Source: Lytechinus pictus (taxonomy: Eukaryota > Echinodermata > Echinoidea > Temnopleuroida > Toxopneustidae). Taken from it: a stretch of 64,000 nt of DNA. Positions 1-10,142 of this stretch are shown here, piece by piece. The stretch is taken from NCBI RefSeq assembly GCF_037042905.1, contig NC_087258.1, positions 10,591,501-10,655,500 of the forward strand, in the 5' to 3' direction. Position 1 is the stretch's first letter. Each line of letters opens with the position of its first letter. The notes beneath the pieces are model-generated. The model was given only the letters and a program-made list of their open reading frames with translations, had not been told where the DNA came from and made no database searches. Position numbers and translations under genes: made by a program.

Positions 1-547
1 GCGTATCCTGATTCTTTTTTATTTTCCGACCAAAAAAGTCATCTTCTTTTCACCTTATAGCAATAAACAGAATAGTATCTGACTCAACCATAATTACTGA
101 TGCGAGCGTGAAGCGCGAAATGAATATTCAGATCTGAAAACTGGATCTTTCAAGCACTTTTGAAATAAAGAACAAGGAGTTTATTTCAATAAGCAATGCA
201 AGCGCAAAGCGCGAGCTAGTCTGTTTTTTAAGATTTAAACCTACAAATAAGGAAAAAGATGGATATCTTCCCAAATGAATGATTTGATTTTATATATTTC
301 GATCTAAAAAGTGAAAAAAATAAGCACGTTTTGAAATAAAGAGATGGCTGTGTATTAATGCAAAGCGCGAGCGATTTTTTTATTTTATATCATGACCTGA
401 GTTTTTTTTCTCCAATTATTACCCTCCCCTTCCATCATTTAATGTTCTTCCTCGTCCTATCTTTCTTCTTATTTTTCTCCTCACCTTCATATTTTGTGCC
501 GCCAATAGGGGACGGGCCCGCTTCGCCCCCTTGATCTACCTATGATC
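1..547. other. Left edge: degenerate repeat with GCGCGAGC motifs
   Basis: No exon is seen. Motifs GCGAGCGTGAAGCGCGAA (about 102), GCAAGCGCAAAGCGCGAGC (about 201) and GCAAAGCGCGAGCG (about 360) resemble the periodic motif in the element at 12773-14799, so this is probably the end of a related element. Confidence 0.5.
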
Positions 548-766
548 CGGGGCGGATCCACGATTTTCCAAAAGGGGGGGGGCAAATTTTTCGGAGGAAA
601 TTTTTGACAAGCCCCCAAAATCACAAATTAAGGACATTTCATACCCGAAAAGATTTTACAAGCAAAAAAAAAAAGGTCTGTTTTAAAGGCATTTTTACAT
701 TACAAATTTTGCTTCTCAAAGGGGGGGGGGGACACGTGCCTCCAGTGCCCCCCCCCCCCGCATCCG
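548..766. mobile_element. hAT-like MITE related to 9653-9898
   Basis: The body 'ggattttcc aaaagggggg' type sequence is shared with the element at 9653. Ends CGGGGCGGATCC and GCATCCG are flanked by CTATGATC/CTATGATG (540-547, 767-774), a 7-of-8 match. Confidence 0.6.
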
Positions 767-774
767 CTATGATG

Positions 775-1874
775 ACCCATCCCACTGCAGGAATTTCGTG
801 TATAAATGGAATATAAAAGTCTCGTTAATAGAGTATTTAAAAACAAATTTGGGGGATTAAATATAGTTCAAACTTATAGCGAAGGATTCATCATAACTCA
901 TGAAAACTATTCTTTTTACTGAGTACGCGAACAATGAAAATATTCTTATATTCCAAGTAAATGTGGAATAAAGGGAAAATGAATTGGTTTAACAAAGGTA
1001 TGTTCTTACGGGGTATGGAACATTCTCGTCTACTATCTATGCACTAAATTTATTTATAAGTATCCAGAGGTGATTTTCTTGTTTCGTCATTTTTATTAGT
1101 TATGAAATTGACCATGGCCATCAATGTCATCACCCTTTGGCTGGCATATAGGGCTAGATGCGAGTTCGAGAATAGTCCGGCCGGTATGCCTTTTTTTCCT
1201 ATCCAAGTTCTTAACAAAAGCTATCTGTTTATATATATTTCGAAATATGGTTTGCTTTAAAGCAAAACTCCCATCATTTGTTGTTTAAGAGATAATCATA
1301 CACACAATGAAAAGTGTGTAAAATTGTGCCTTGTAATGTCAGTTACCGTGAAAATGCCCATGTGTATAATTTCGATTTTGAATTATGTATTTTTTCATAA
1401 TAAAAGACCACAAATAGTAGGGGGACATTTGATATTATGTCCCCCCTTTCCAAAATGGTAGGGGGACGCGTCCCCCTATGTCCCCCTGGGATTTCCGCCC
1501 ATGCTTAAGATCAGTCATAACTAATGATCTTCACCTTTAAGTTCATTGATAAATTAACCTCTTTGTATCATAACAATTCAAGGAACTTTCAAAAGCGGTT
1601 GTGCTTTTGTGTTACCTTTAATTTATCTGATTTTTTCCTGTGAGAAATCATTATGTTATTTCTATATTAGTGTTTGATACTATAGTGACAATAAAAACTC
1701 AGTTGGAAAGAAAATATCAGTCTGTTGATGGTTTATTCTCATAATATATACTATGACAAGCCATCTGTGTCATACATTCTTTTAACAGGCCTACTACATA
1801 TAGAAATAAAATTTATTCAATAAAATGATGTTAAGAGTGCCGTTTTCTATTTTAACCTCATCCTATATATACAG
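775..1874. other. PIPOX-like intron or 5' region, no exon seen
   Basis: AT-rich sequence with a G/C-run repeat end near 1420-1500 (GGTAGGGGGACGCGTCCCCC). I looked for the FAD-fold exon and did not find it. Confidence 0.5.
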
Positions 1875-2066
1875 ACGAATGTCCTACAGCGCGCCAGAGT
1901 ATATTCCCTTGGCGAGAGATAGCAAGGAAGGTTGGCTAGAAGCGGAGAGGGAGTCTGGTATGAAGCTAGTCTATACGACGGGTGGGCTTGACATCGCAAT
2001 GAGGGGCACCCCTGGCCATAATTGCCTGGAGAAATTCGCTAAATCTATGGAGGACAAAAACGTCAA
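1875..2066 (+). CDS. PIPOX-like: PIPOX-like exon (first visible)
   Basis: The acceptor is tatatacag and the donor is gtaaca. The exon starts with the last base of a split codon. It encodes RMSYSAPEYIPLARDS and continues through a segment with ERESGMKLVYTTGGL, which corresponds to the flavoprotein region just after the N-terminal FAD fold. It ends with two bases of a Lys codon completed by the next exon. Confidence 0.85.
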
Positions 2067-5000
2067 GTAACAATTTCCACTTTTTACCTAAACCAATCTT
2101 ATAATATTTAAGGGCTGTCACCACTGGCTGGCATAGAGATGGAGGGGGATTGGGGCTATGCCCCCCCCCCCAAAAAAAAAAGTTTCACGACCATGCAAAA
2201 AGGAGAGAGGATAAAGCAAAGGAAATTGAAAGAGTGAAAATATGATACTGTTCTTTTAATATCATGCAAAAATTATTAAAGATTTGTAAAAAGGTAACAT
2301 TTTGCCATACGCGAGTATGGTGGCTATAAACGTAAAGAACTGATAGCCCCGTATACTTCAATACGACTAGTTGGTTTCCATATTCATATCTTATCTCCAG
2401 TTAATCTTACACCCATTAATTGGTCTTATTAAAAAAAAATCATTTGATTGCGTTGAGTGATAATATTCTGGTGGGTGTTTCATAAAGCTGTTCGTAAGTT
2501 ACGAGCGACTTTAAGAACGACTGGTGATCCTTTCGCCAGTGAACGTTTTTGTGTATACCATTTACCACAAGAAAGGATCACCAGTCGGTCTTAAAGTCGC
2601 TCTTAACTTATACGAACAGCTTTATAAAACACCCACGTGCTCTTATAGTACCTTTTGTTGTGTCATTTTTAGTATTGTTTTGTATCGTGTTTGACAATAA
2701 ATTTGAACCTATAAAAGGTATGAAGTATATAAATCTAATCTACACATTGATGAATATTTTATTTGATATGTTTAAATCAGTTTCGAATCCCATTTATCTG
2801 ATTAAAAAAAAAACAGATTCGAGAGGTACGAAGGCAAAAGTATCAAAAACAAGTTCCCCCAGTTTGCAGCTACTTCCAAATGGATCTCCTTATTTCAGAA
2901 AGACGCGGGAATTATTGATGCTGCCTTGGCGAATGCAGTTCACATTCAGCTAGCCCGAAGACAAGGCGCAACCATTATTGAAAACGCTGCTGTTGTGTGC
3001 TTATCTAGGGATGGCGATCTAACGAAGGTTTTTTAGATACAGATTATGGAGAAAATTATTTTGTTGTAATGATGAAGACAAAATTTCCAAAATAGTTGAC
3101 CTAACCAACGTGTCAGAAATTCCGGGTCTAATTGACCCACAGAAACCGGGTCCGTTAGTGCCTCATTCCGTTCAGGGTCAAAATGACCCGGAATAAGATC
3201 CTATGTGAGCATTTCTAGGTCAGATCTGACTCCTTTTTTTTTCACATCGGACCTTATTCAGGCGATTTTTTATTTACCCTGAACGTAATGTTCTACCCAC
3301 GCCCCAAAATTCCGGTCATCATGACGCGGGATTGTTATTTATGGGAAATTAAATTGACTTTTGTGCCTATTGTTCATTTTCTTATCACATTTCAACAATA
3401 TAAGCCCGTATCAAAGCTGATGGAACTTAGTCAAATTGGATTAAGTTAGACAAATTTATATTTTATTTTTGATTTTGATCACTCACTAAGTTAACATCTT
3501 CATAAGATTACAGAATCCAAAGCTGTGTTCGATCTACCTTATTAACAAATTTATATCATTTTCCCCATTCAAATAGCGTAATTGAAACAATCACAAATAA
3601 AAACGTAACAATATCATTCTGATCAGGAGCGGCGGAGCGAATGTGAAAGTGGGAGGGGGGCACAGGCCAAAAAAGGGCACCTTTTCTTTAAAAAAGGGGC
3701 ACTTAAAACAAAGAAAAAATGACTTACCTCCAGTGGCGCAGTGAGCCAAAAAATTTGAGGGCGCTAGATATATCGTATAAGAAATCTATAAGAAGTTGTG
3801 AGCAAGCGAGCAACAATTTTGACATTTTTATAACGGAAATCCTATTTTTTGATAGATTTTGACATAATATTCAAAGAATATTGCCACATTCCACCCTTCT
3901 CTCTTTCCTTTTCTGTTTTTTTCTTGGTCGTGGGGGGGGGGGGGGGCAAGAGTCCCAAAGTCTCCCATCTGTACGCCACTGGTATACCCCACTCACATGA
4001 CACATGAATCTTATTCTTACAAGTATAGTAACATATAAAATTGATAATATTCTCTTGTTTTAAAGTGGCACTCATTAACACATAAAACGGGCCCTTCTCG
4101 TGTTTTTGCCTGCAAATTGCACTCTTCTCTAAATTAAAAAAGAGACTTAATTTTCAGATTCATATTAGAGCGAAGTGGCAAGGTTTGACATCTACTCGCC
4201 TTTTGCCTGTTAACAGGCTAACAGGTTTTTCTCTCTAAAGAAAACTGGAAGAGATTGTAAAACATGACCAGACCATAGCGCCGTGTATGCGAGGGGGCAA
4301 AAGGACCTAATTCATTTAATTCTTATTAAATTACAGTCATAATATAAGAGTAACACGAAACCTATGCCTTCTTTGTAAGCTCTTCTCTCCTTTCTCTTCC
4401 CTTCTCTCCCTCCTTTTCTCCCGTTTTCTCATCTCATTTTCACTTCCTGAAAAATCACTAGGGGTGGCCATCGCATGCAACCCCCCTGCCGCGCCGCCCC
4501 TTTATATGACGTATTTTTACAAATTTGTTGTTTGAATATCACTTTTCTAGGTGTGCACAACTCAAGGTGACTTCTTCTGTAAGAAGGTGATAGTCACTTC
4601 GGGAGCTTGGACCAATGATGTGATCTCATCGCTAGGGATGAAACTCCCTATAACAGTCACGCAAGAACAGGTTACATACTTCGCCACACCGCACATGAAA
4701 GAGTTCACAAAAGACAGGTCGGTGGTCATGGTGGAATAAGTCAATCTACATTACAAATAAAAAAATATATATAATTATAATTCTTATTTTTATCCATGGT
4801 TGCCAATACAGCTCTTATGCATGTATGAACCGTTCTCTGAGCGGGCCCTGCGTAAAACTACACAGTAAAAAAAATAGCACGCTGTTTAAGCCTGTCACAC
4901 TAACAACAAGTTGTAATTGTTTAAACTTTTTAAGCAAGTTGTTTAAAAAGTTTAAACAGTTGTTTAAAAAGTTTAAGCAGTTGTGTAAAAAGTTAAAATA

Positions 5001-8000
5001 GAAGTTGTTAGAGTGACGGGCTTAAACAACGTGCTTGAAATTTTAAACAGCGTTTTTACAGTGTAGTGATATGTTATTACCCTTCTCCATTCTATTTTTT
5101 TAGAATTCGCGAGTGAGCGAGTGAAAGTTTTACCTTTTTAAAGTGATAATATAATTTTGGGATATACGTTGACATGATATTTAAAAAATTATATGTCCGT
5201 GGTCATGGTCTATAGTGTTCTGACTCTTGTCTTTCAAACAGAGGGTCATGGGTTCGAATCCTAGCCAGGGCGTGCTTTTCGGCCTTCGGCAAGGAATATG
5301 TCCACAATATGCTGCACTCAACCCAGGTGAGGTGAATAGGTACGCAGCAGGATTAATTTCTTAAATGCACTGAGCGCCGTTGAAAAAGTGGTAGCTCGAG
5401 CTTTGAAGCCGGGGGAAATAAAAGTTGCGCTTTATATCCACCGGCAAATACGCGCTTTATAAGTCTAGCTACTATCATTATTTCAAACCTTTTCCCTTTC
5501 CTTTTCCCATTTTTTTTAAAAACTTGGTCATGGAACTTTCGGAGGGGACAATCGGAGGGTCCACTGTCCCCTCAAAAAACGCCTGTCTATTATACACAGT
5601 AAAAAAAATTATACAACGCTGTTTACTATATGAACCTTACAGTAATTGATTAAAAAGTTTAAACAAGTGTTAAAATCTTAAGCAACAAAGTTTAATTTTC
5701 AATATCTAATCTTCAATAAATTAAACATGATTGTTTAAACGGTTAAACAAATACTGTAAGGTTCATATAGTAAACAGCGTTGTATAAAAATTAAACAGCG
5801 TTTTTACTGTGTACGCCAGCGCAAACCTTAGCACGTATTAAATAGAGAAACGTGAATCCCCTAGAAAACTCACAATATCTTGACAATGGGTCACAGCGTT
5901 TGAGAATACCTACTTACATAATAAAGCACAAAGCTTGCGTCACATTTATTTTTCATTTCATTTCATTTATCTCACCTTCATGTGTAAAAACAAATATTTA
6001 CAAAGTGTACAATGAAATAAAACATGGATACATAAGGTATGGGTCCCTTAAGCAGCACAACGCTTATCAACAGGGGCCCAAACAAAATTGATAAAAATAT
6101 GTTTAAATTAAGACAAAAGTATAAGATACAATTGGATCCATGGTATGACAATAGGTCCATGGTATGACGAATCGAAGCAGATGAAACAGATAACCAGGTA
6201 AATAAAATAATGGTGATGATAAAGACGGACACTATTACATAACACCATTTATCTGTAGAACGCTCAGACGCTCGGCTCCGACTCTGGTATGATGCACTGA
6301 TGAATTTTTCCACAGACGTAGGATTCTAGCTGAGAGAGTGGGCATGGGGGCAAGTGACTCCCAAAAGTTACATGACCAAGACAAAAAAGTGATGTTATGA
6401 AAAGGAAAGAAAAGGGGAAAAATCAATGTATATTACAAATACTAGGTTTTCATTTTTAAAATTTAAACATTTTCAATTGCTTCGCTCGCTCGCAAATTTT
6501 CTCCTCAAACTTTTGGCCCATCAGATTATCATTTTTTGTTATCGAATTTACTTGATTTGGGGCTTTTCCTGTATATGTCACGATCACATGCCATGCCTAA
6601 GATACAATAATTTCATGACGTTATGTACATATTTTTTTTTCGTTTGCTAGATTTCTTCAAAAAAAAAAAATCGAAAACTTAACACCCACATTAATCCATT
6701 ATCTCATTGAACCATTTTTCCCCGTTTGGTGGAGCTGCCTAAAATCGATAAGAATATTCTGTTTTAGTCAATCTTTTTACATCATGAATATATGAGTGAT
6801 TTGATTTTTTTTCATTATATGTCACTTTAAATTAGGGTGGTGCACACTTTGGTTGGAATTTTGTGAAAATTTGCAATTATTTTTCTTTCTCAACTTTTAA
6901 AGAGGTAGGCAATTATAAAGAAAGAACCGGTAGCTTTTATGGTGTGAGTTTTTTTAGAAGATGCTGTGTGTTATTCACGAGAAATAAATTACTCTCGAAA
7001 AAATAAAGACTGATTCTGACTCGTCGGTTGGCCCTTCTTACAAAGGGTTGTGATTAACCCGATCAACAACAACTTTATATGAATGGCCAGCAACGTAAAC
7101 AGCTGAAATTCAAATTTGTTCAAAATATTTTCTAGATATTATGATGTATATTCATACATTTACCATTCTCTTGAAGATTCAGAGTGATTATCTTTATGAA
7201 AGAGACGTTTACGAAAGAGATTGTGCAAATTTCTTTTAGAAAAAAAAACCTATGGTATGGATAGATTTCCATACAGTTGAGATTGATTGGCTCAATCGTA
7301 AATCTTTGTAAGACGGGGGCCTTAGTGTGGAGCGTCGTGGCCCAGTGGATTAGTCTCCGGACTTTGAAACAGAGGGTCGTGGGTTCAAATCCCAGCCATG
7401 GCGTAATTTCCTTCAGCAAGGAATTCATCCACAGTGTGCTGCACTTGACCCAGGTGAGGTAAATGGGTACCGACAGGGAGTAATTCCTCAAATAGCTGTG
7501 TGCACCTGAATAGGACTGGTAGCCTATATAGCTTAGCCGGGTAATAATAATAGCAAGGCCCGCTGGGAGAACAGTTTTCGGAACTGAAGTGGCTACCCAG
7601 GGTAAATATACCATTATTATTGTTATTATTATTATTATTATTAGCTGTTTTCACTCTCTCTTTATGAAGGTTTCCAGTAGTCTTTCTCCACACCGGTTAT
7701 CCGGCTGCTCCCTATTTCTTACCGATCCACGGCAACACAGGATTCAAGACAGGGCTCGACCTGGGAGGACGCATCGTCACTCCTCAGACAAGGACTTTCG
7801 TCCCAGATGAGAGGAGGAGGAGGAAAGAGAGGAGATATGTGGCAGAGCTTTGTCCGAAGGTGATGGTAAACTCTGTGATATCCTATGATGACGGTGCTGG
7901 TGAGGATGACGATGGTAATGCTGATGATTAGGCCGGTGATTAGGATGATGATGATGGTGGTGGTGATGATGGTGATGATGGTGATGATGGTGATGATGAT

Positions 8001-10142
8001 GATGATGATTATGATAAAGATGTTGATGTTGGTGGTGATAGTGAGGATGACGAGGGTAATGCTGATGATTAGGATGATCATGATGATGACGACAACGATG
8101 ATGATGATGATGATAATGATGATGATGATGATGATGGTGATGATGATTGTGATGGTGAAGATACATGATGATAACGCTGATGATTAAGATGAAAATGATG
8201 ATGGAAATGATAATGATGATTAGGATAACAATGGCGATGATGTTGACGATGGTGACAATGTTAATGGCGATGATGATAATAGTGATGACGACGAGGATGA
8301 AGCTGATGACGATGATAATGATGATTACAATGATGTTGACTACGATGATGATAATGGTGGTAACCAAGTCGATTTCCCTTAATATTTCTCATAAAAGTCT
8401 TTTTTTTTTTTTTTACAATGCTTGATTATGTATAGGCCCTCGGTCCTACCCTTTATACCAAAACGTGTTTGTACGCCCTAACGCCCGATCGGCATTACAT
8501 CATGGACACGTGTGAGGTGGCTGGATACAGTGACGTCATTGTATTCGTTGGAGCTGCACATGCGTACAAGTAAGTCAGGCTTCTTTAAAGCCCACCCCCC
8601 CCCCCTCTTCCAAAAAAATGTATAGAAATAAAGAGATGAAATGAAGAAGGATATAAAGCTAAACGTGGTGAGATAGTGTGTATGTGACTTTATGATGCAG
8701 ATCTGATTGTATGAGAGGACATTTTTATGTTTTATTGATAATGTTATTATGATTAATATTTTCGTTATTTTTCTTTATTGTTTCTCTTTTTTTGACATAA
8801 CAGTAATTATGTGATGCAACGGACCCCAGGGGTCCGTTGCAGAAAGAGTTGCGTTTGAACGCAAGTCAAAAAATCAATCGCAAGTCCCAACTGCGCGCTG
8901 TTGATTGGTTGAAAATCAAGTTACGCATGATATTTAGAGTTGCGATTGATTGCAACTCTTTCTGCAACGGGCCCCTGTTCTGTTTGTAATCATGAAAATG
9001 AATAAAACAAACAAATAATAAAAACTTGAGAGGAAGGTGAAGACAATTATGATCACAGAGTGTGAAAAATAGATTAAGAAAAGGACGCAGGAGGCGGGCA
9101 AAAAGCGATGGCTCACACCAGAATGCCAGAAAAATACATCACCTTATAGGACAAGTCCATCCCCAACAAAAAGTTAATTTGTATAAAAAGAGAAAAATCC
9201 AACAAGCATACCGCTAACAATTTCATCAAAGCGGATGTATAATATGAAAGTTATGACATTTTTAAGTTTCGCTTAATTTCACATTAGTTATATGCACATA
9301 TACCGTCTAATAACCAGTTGGTCCAATCGCCATTTAGTCCAAATACCATTTGGTCTAATTGGATTAAGTGTTAAATTGTGCGAAATGAATGAAAATGAAT
9401 GAAAATGAAATGGATATTTTACCAACTGGTTATGAGAAGAAATGGTCATAGACGAAATGGTGATTACACGAAGTGATGATTGGACCGAATGGTTAATGGA
9501 CCAAATGGTTGTTAGACGAAATGTTGATGGACGGAATGGCACAAGACTAAATGAAAGTAGACCATGTGGTGAGTGGACGAGTTGGCAGTGGACGAATTGG
9601 CAATTTCAATTTACCCTCCAAAACACAATATTAAAAATCTATTAGTATTCACCAGGGGCGGATCCAGGATTTTCCAAAAGGGGGGCAAATTTTTCGGAGG
9701 AAAATTTTGACAAGCCAAAAAAAAGGTTTTCAACCACAAATAAAGGATATTTCGTACCCGTAAAAGTGACAAGCAAAAAAAAAAATAAAGGCTTACCTCT
9801 GTTTTAATGGCATTTTTACATTACAAATTTCAATTTTGCTTCTCAAAAGAGGGAGGCATGTGCTCCCTGTACCCCCCCCCCCCCTGGATCCGCGCCTGGT
9901 ATTCACATTGAACAGAAAACCATACACAATTTCGAAATCTTTATTTTACTTAATTTTCTTGACTTAGAATGGCTCCTGTCCTTGGTAAGATTCTGAGCCA
10001 AATGGCCATCGACGGAAGTACTCCCTATGACATCAGTTCGTTTAGCTTGAGGAGACAGGCGATCACCGACCGTGATTACACACCCTGCTTTCAATTAGAC
10101 ACGGCGGTGGTCGAAGACGACGTCGTCCCCTCATCCCTCTGA
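1875..10142 (+). CDS. PIPOX-like: PIPOX-like FAD-dependent sarcosine/pipecolate oxidase, 3' six exons
   Basis: Six exons join in phase: 1875-2066, 2817-3027, 4551-4717, 7670-7859, 8436-8569, 9968-10142 (stop TGA 10140-10142). They give 355 residues; the family is about 390, so only the N-terminal 40-50 residues with the GxGxxG FAD-binding motif are missing, upstream of the window. Family hallmarks in order: KFPQF, DAGIIDAALANAVHIQLAR, VTSGAWTND, LPIHGNTGFKTGLDLGG, TKTCLYALTPDR, VGAAHAYKMAPVLGKIL. The Cys of TCLYALTPDR (visible residue 264) aligns with the cysteine that binds FAD covalently in monomeric sarcosine oxidase and PIPOX. The family oxidises N-methyl or cyclic secondary amino acids (sarcosine, L-pipecolate) with O2, making H2O2, usually in peroxisomes. 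The C-terminus is SSL, not a canonical peroxisomal SKL/AHL-type signal. The substrate cannot be read from the sequence; N-methyltryptophan oxidase-like enzymes are the alternative. Confidence 0.88.
2471..2636. mobile_element. 166-bp palindromic MITE (family A)
   Basis: GTGGGTGTTTCATAAAGCTG at the left pairs with the right end through about 65 bp of stem. Related to 32013-32196. Confidence 0.75.
2817..3027 (+). CDS. PIPOX-like: PIPOX-like exon (second visible)
   Basis: The acceptor is aaaacag after 2816 and the donor is gttttt. It encodes FERYEGKSIKNKFPQF and then QKDAGIIDAALANAVHIQLA, a strongly conserved family block, ending ...GDLTKV-type sequence at Lys, phase 0. A 166-bp MITE (2471-2636) lies in the intron just upstream. 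Confidence 0.85.
3732..3980. mobile_element. CAGTGGCG-type MITE in PIPOX-like intron
   Basis: Starts CAGTGGCGCAGTGAGCC and ends TGTACGCCACTG, the same family as 52364-52617. No clear target duplication is seen. It lies within a larger degenerate element beginning near 3626 (CAGGAGCGGCGGAGCG). Confidence 0.55.
4551..4717 (+). CDS. PIPOX-like: PIPOX-like exon (third visible)
   Basis: The acceptor is cttttctag and the donor is gtcggt. It encodes VCTTQGDFFCKKVIVTSGAW, then TNDVISSLGMKLPITVTQEQ and VTYFATPHMKEFTKD, the central flavoprotein segment. The last codon is split (AG|G, Arg). Confidence 0.88.
4858..5066. mobile_element. TACACAGTAAAA MITE (family B), copy 1
   Basis: Inverted ends CTACACAGTAAAA and TTTTTACAGTGTAG, with the subterminal word GCTGTTTAA and its complement. 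Interior is rich in TTTAAAC words. Confidence 0.7.
5197..5482 (+). mobile_element. tRNA-derived SINE, PIPOX-like intron
   Basis: The tRNA-like head has B-box GGGTTCGAATCC; the shared body includes GTCCACAATATGCTGCACT and AACCCAGGTGAGGTGAATAG, and it ends in CGCTTTATAAGTCTAGCTA. Confidence 0.75.
5593..5813. mobile_element. TACACAGTAAAA MITE (family B), copy 2
   Basis: Ends TACACAGTAAAA and TTTTTACTGTGTA with the same GTTTAAAC-rich interior as 4858-5066, plus an inner inverted pair CTATATGAACCTTACAGTA / TACTGTAAGGTTCATATAG. Confidence 0.72.
7030..7322. mobile_element. MITE (family G) in PIPOX-like intron
   Basis: GGCCCTTCTTACAAAGGG at the left and CTTTGTAAGACGGGGGCC at the right, with the family's GATTGATTGG and CAATCGTAA words. 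A SINE begins directly at its right end. Confidence 0.7.
7323..7643 (+). mobile_element. tRNA-derived SINE ending (ATT)n, 27 bp before a PIPOX-like exon
   Basis: The tRNA-like head has A-box-like GTGGCCCAGTGGATT and B-box GGGTTCAAATCC. The body GTGTGCTGCACTTGACCCAG matches the other copies and the tail is (ATT)n at 7613-7643. Confidence 0.8.
7670..7859 (+). CDS. PIPOX-like: PIPOX-like exon (fourth visible)
   Basis: The acceptor is ctctctttatgaag and the donor is gtgatg. It completes the split Arg and encodes FPVVFLHTGYPAAPYFLPIH, GNTGFKTGLDLGG, and a basic stretch PDERRRRKERRYVAELCPK. The basic RRRRKERR run is unusual but in frame. A SINE ending in (ATT)n stops only about 27 bp before the acceptor. 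Confidence 0.85.
7881..8360. repeat. GAT/GGT microsatellite in PIPOX-like intron
   Basis: About 480 bp of imperfect GAT, GGT and GAC triplets. It explains the long open frames on both strands here (His-, Ile-, Met-rich), which are not genes. Confidence 0.92.
8436..8569 (+). CDS. PIPOX-like: PIPOX-like exon (fifth visible) with FAD-linking Cys
   Basis: The acceptor is tgtatag and the donor is gtaagt. It encodes ALGPTLYTKTCLYALTPDRH and ends GAAHAY plus AA of a split Lys codon. The CLYALTPD motif carries the cysteine expected to hold covalent FAD by family alignment (MSOX/PIPOX pattern C-x-Y-x-x-T-P-D). Confidence 0.9.
8827..8977. mobile_element. 151-bp palindromic MITE (family C)
   Basis: CAGGGGTCCGTTGCAGAAAG at the left matches CTTTCTGCAACGGGCCCCTG at the right with one mismatch, and the pairing continues through AGTTGCG. 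Confidence 0.75.
9146..9300. mobile_element. Family D MITE fragment
   Basis: Shares 'GGACAAGTCC', 'AAAAAGAGAAAAATCCAAC' and 'GAAAGTTATGACATTTT' with the left end of 11815-12412; the right half is missing. Confidence 0.65.
9300..9605. repeat. 15-16-bp tandem array with inverted left part
   Basis: From about 9430 units of the form GAC-GAAATGGT-GATTA repeat about eleven times at 15-16-bp steps with drift. The left part (9312-9360) carries the same words reversed (CCATTTGGTCTAATTGG), so the block can fold back. Confidence 0.7.
9653..9898. mobile_element. 246-bp hAT-like MITE in the last PIPOX-like intron
   Basis: Ends CAGGGGCGGATCCAGG and CCTGGATCCGCGCCTG are inverted with one mismatch and flanked by the exact 8-bp duplication GTATTCAC (9645-9652, 9899-9906). 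Confidence 0.85.
9968..10142 (+). CDS. PIPOX-like: PIPOX-like terminal exon
   Basis: The acceptor is ttcttgacttag. It encodes K-MAPVLGKILSQMAIDGSTPY, then DISSFSLRRQAITDRDYTP, and ends in VVPSSL before TGA. This matches the family C-terminus (APVLGKIL...PYDIS.FSL.R). The final tripeptide SSL departs from the PTS1 consensus. A hAT-like element ends 69 bp upstream at 9898. Confidence 0.88.

Noticed and set aside
2549-2953. 134-codon open frame on the + strand
   Set aside because: It spans a MITE and the PIPOX-like exon in the wrong frame; the conserved family sequence is in the other frame (2817-3027).
5220-5275. Possible tRNA genes at B-box-like sequences
   Set aside because: The acceptor and anticodon stems do not pair, and the body matches the other SINE copies.
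7719-8425. Long open frames on both strands, rich in His, Ile or Met
   Set aside because: They are translations of the GAT/GGT microsatellite inside a PIPOX-like intron.
9430-9605. CRISPR-like regular repeats
   Set aside because: The units are drifted 15-16-mers without unique spacers, in a eukaryotic genome.
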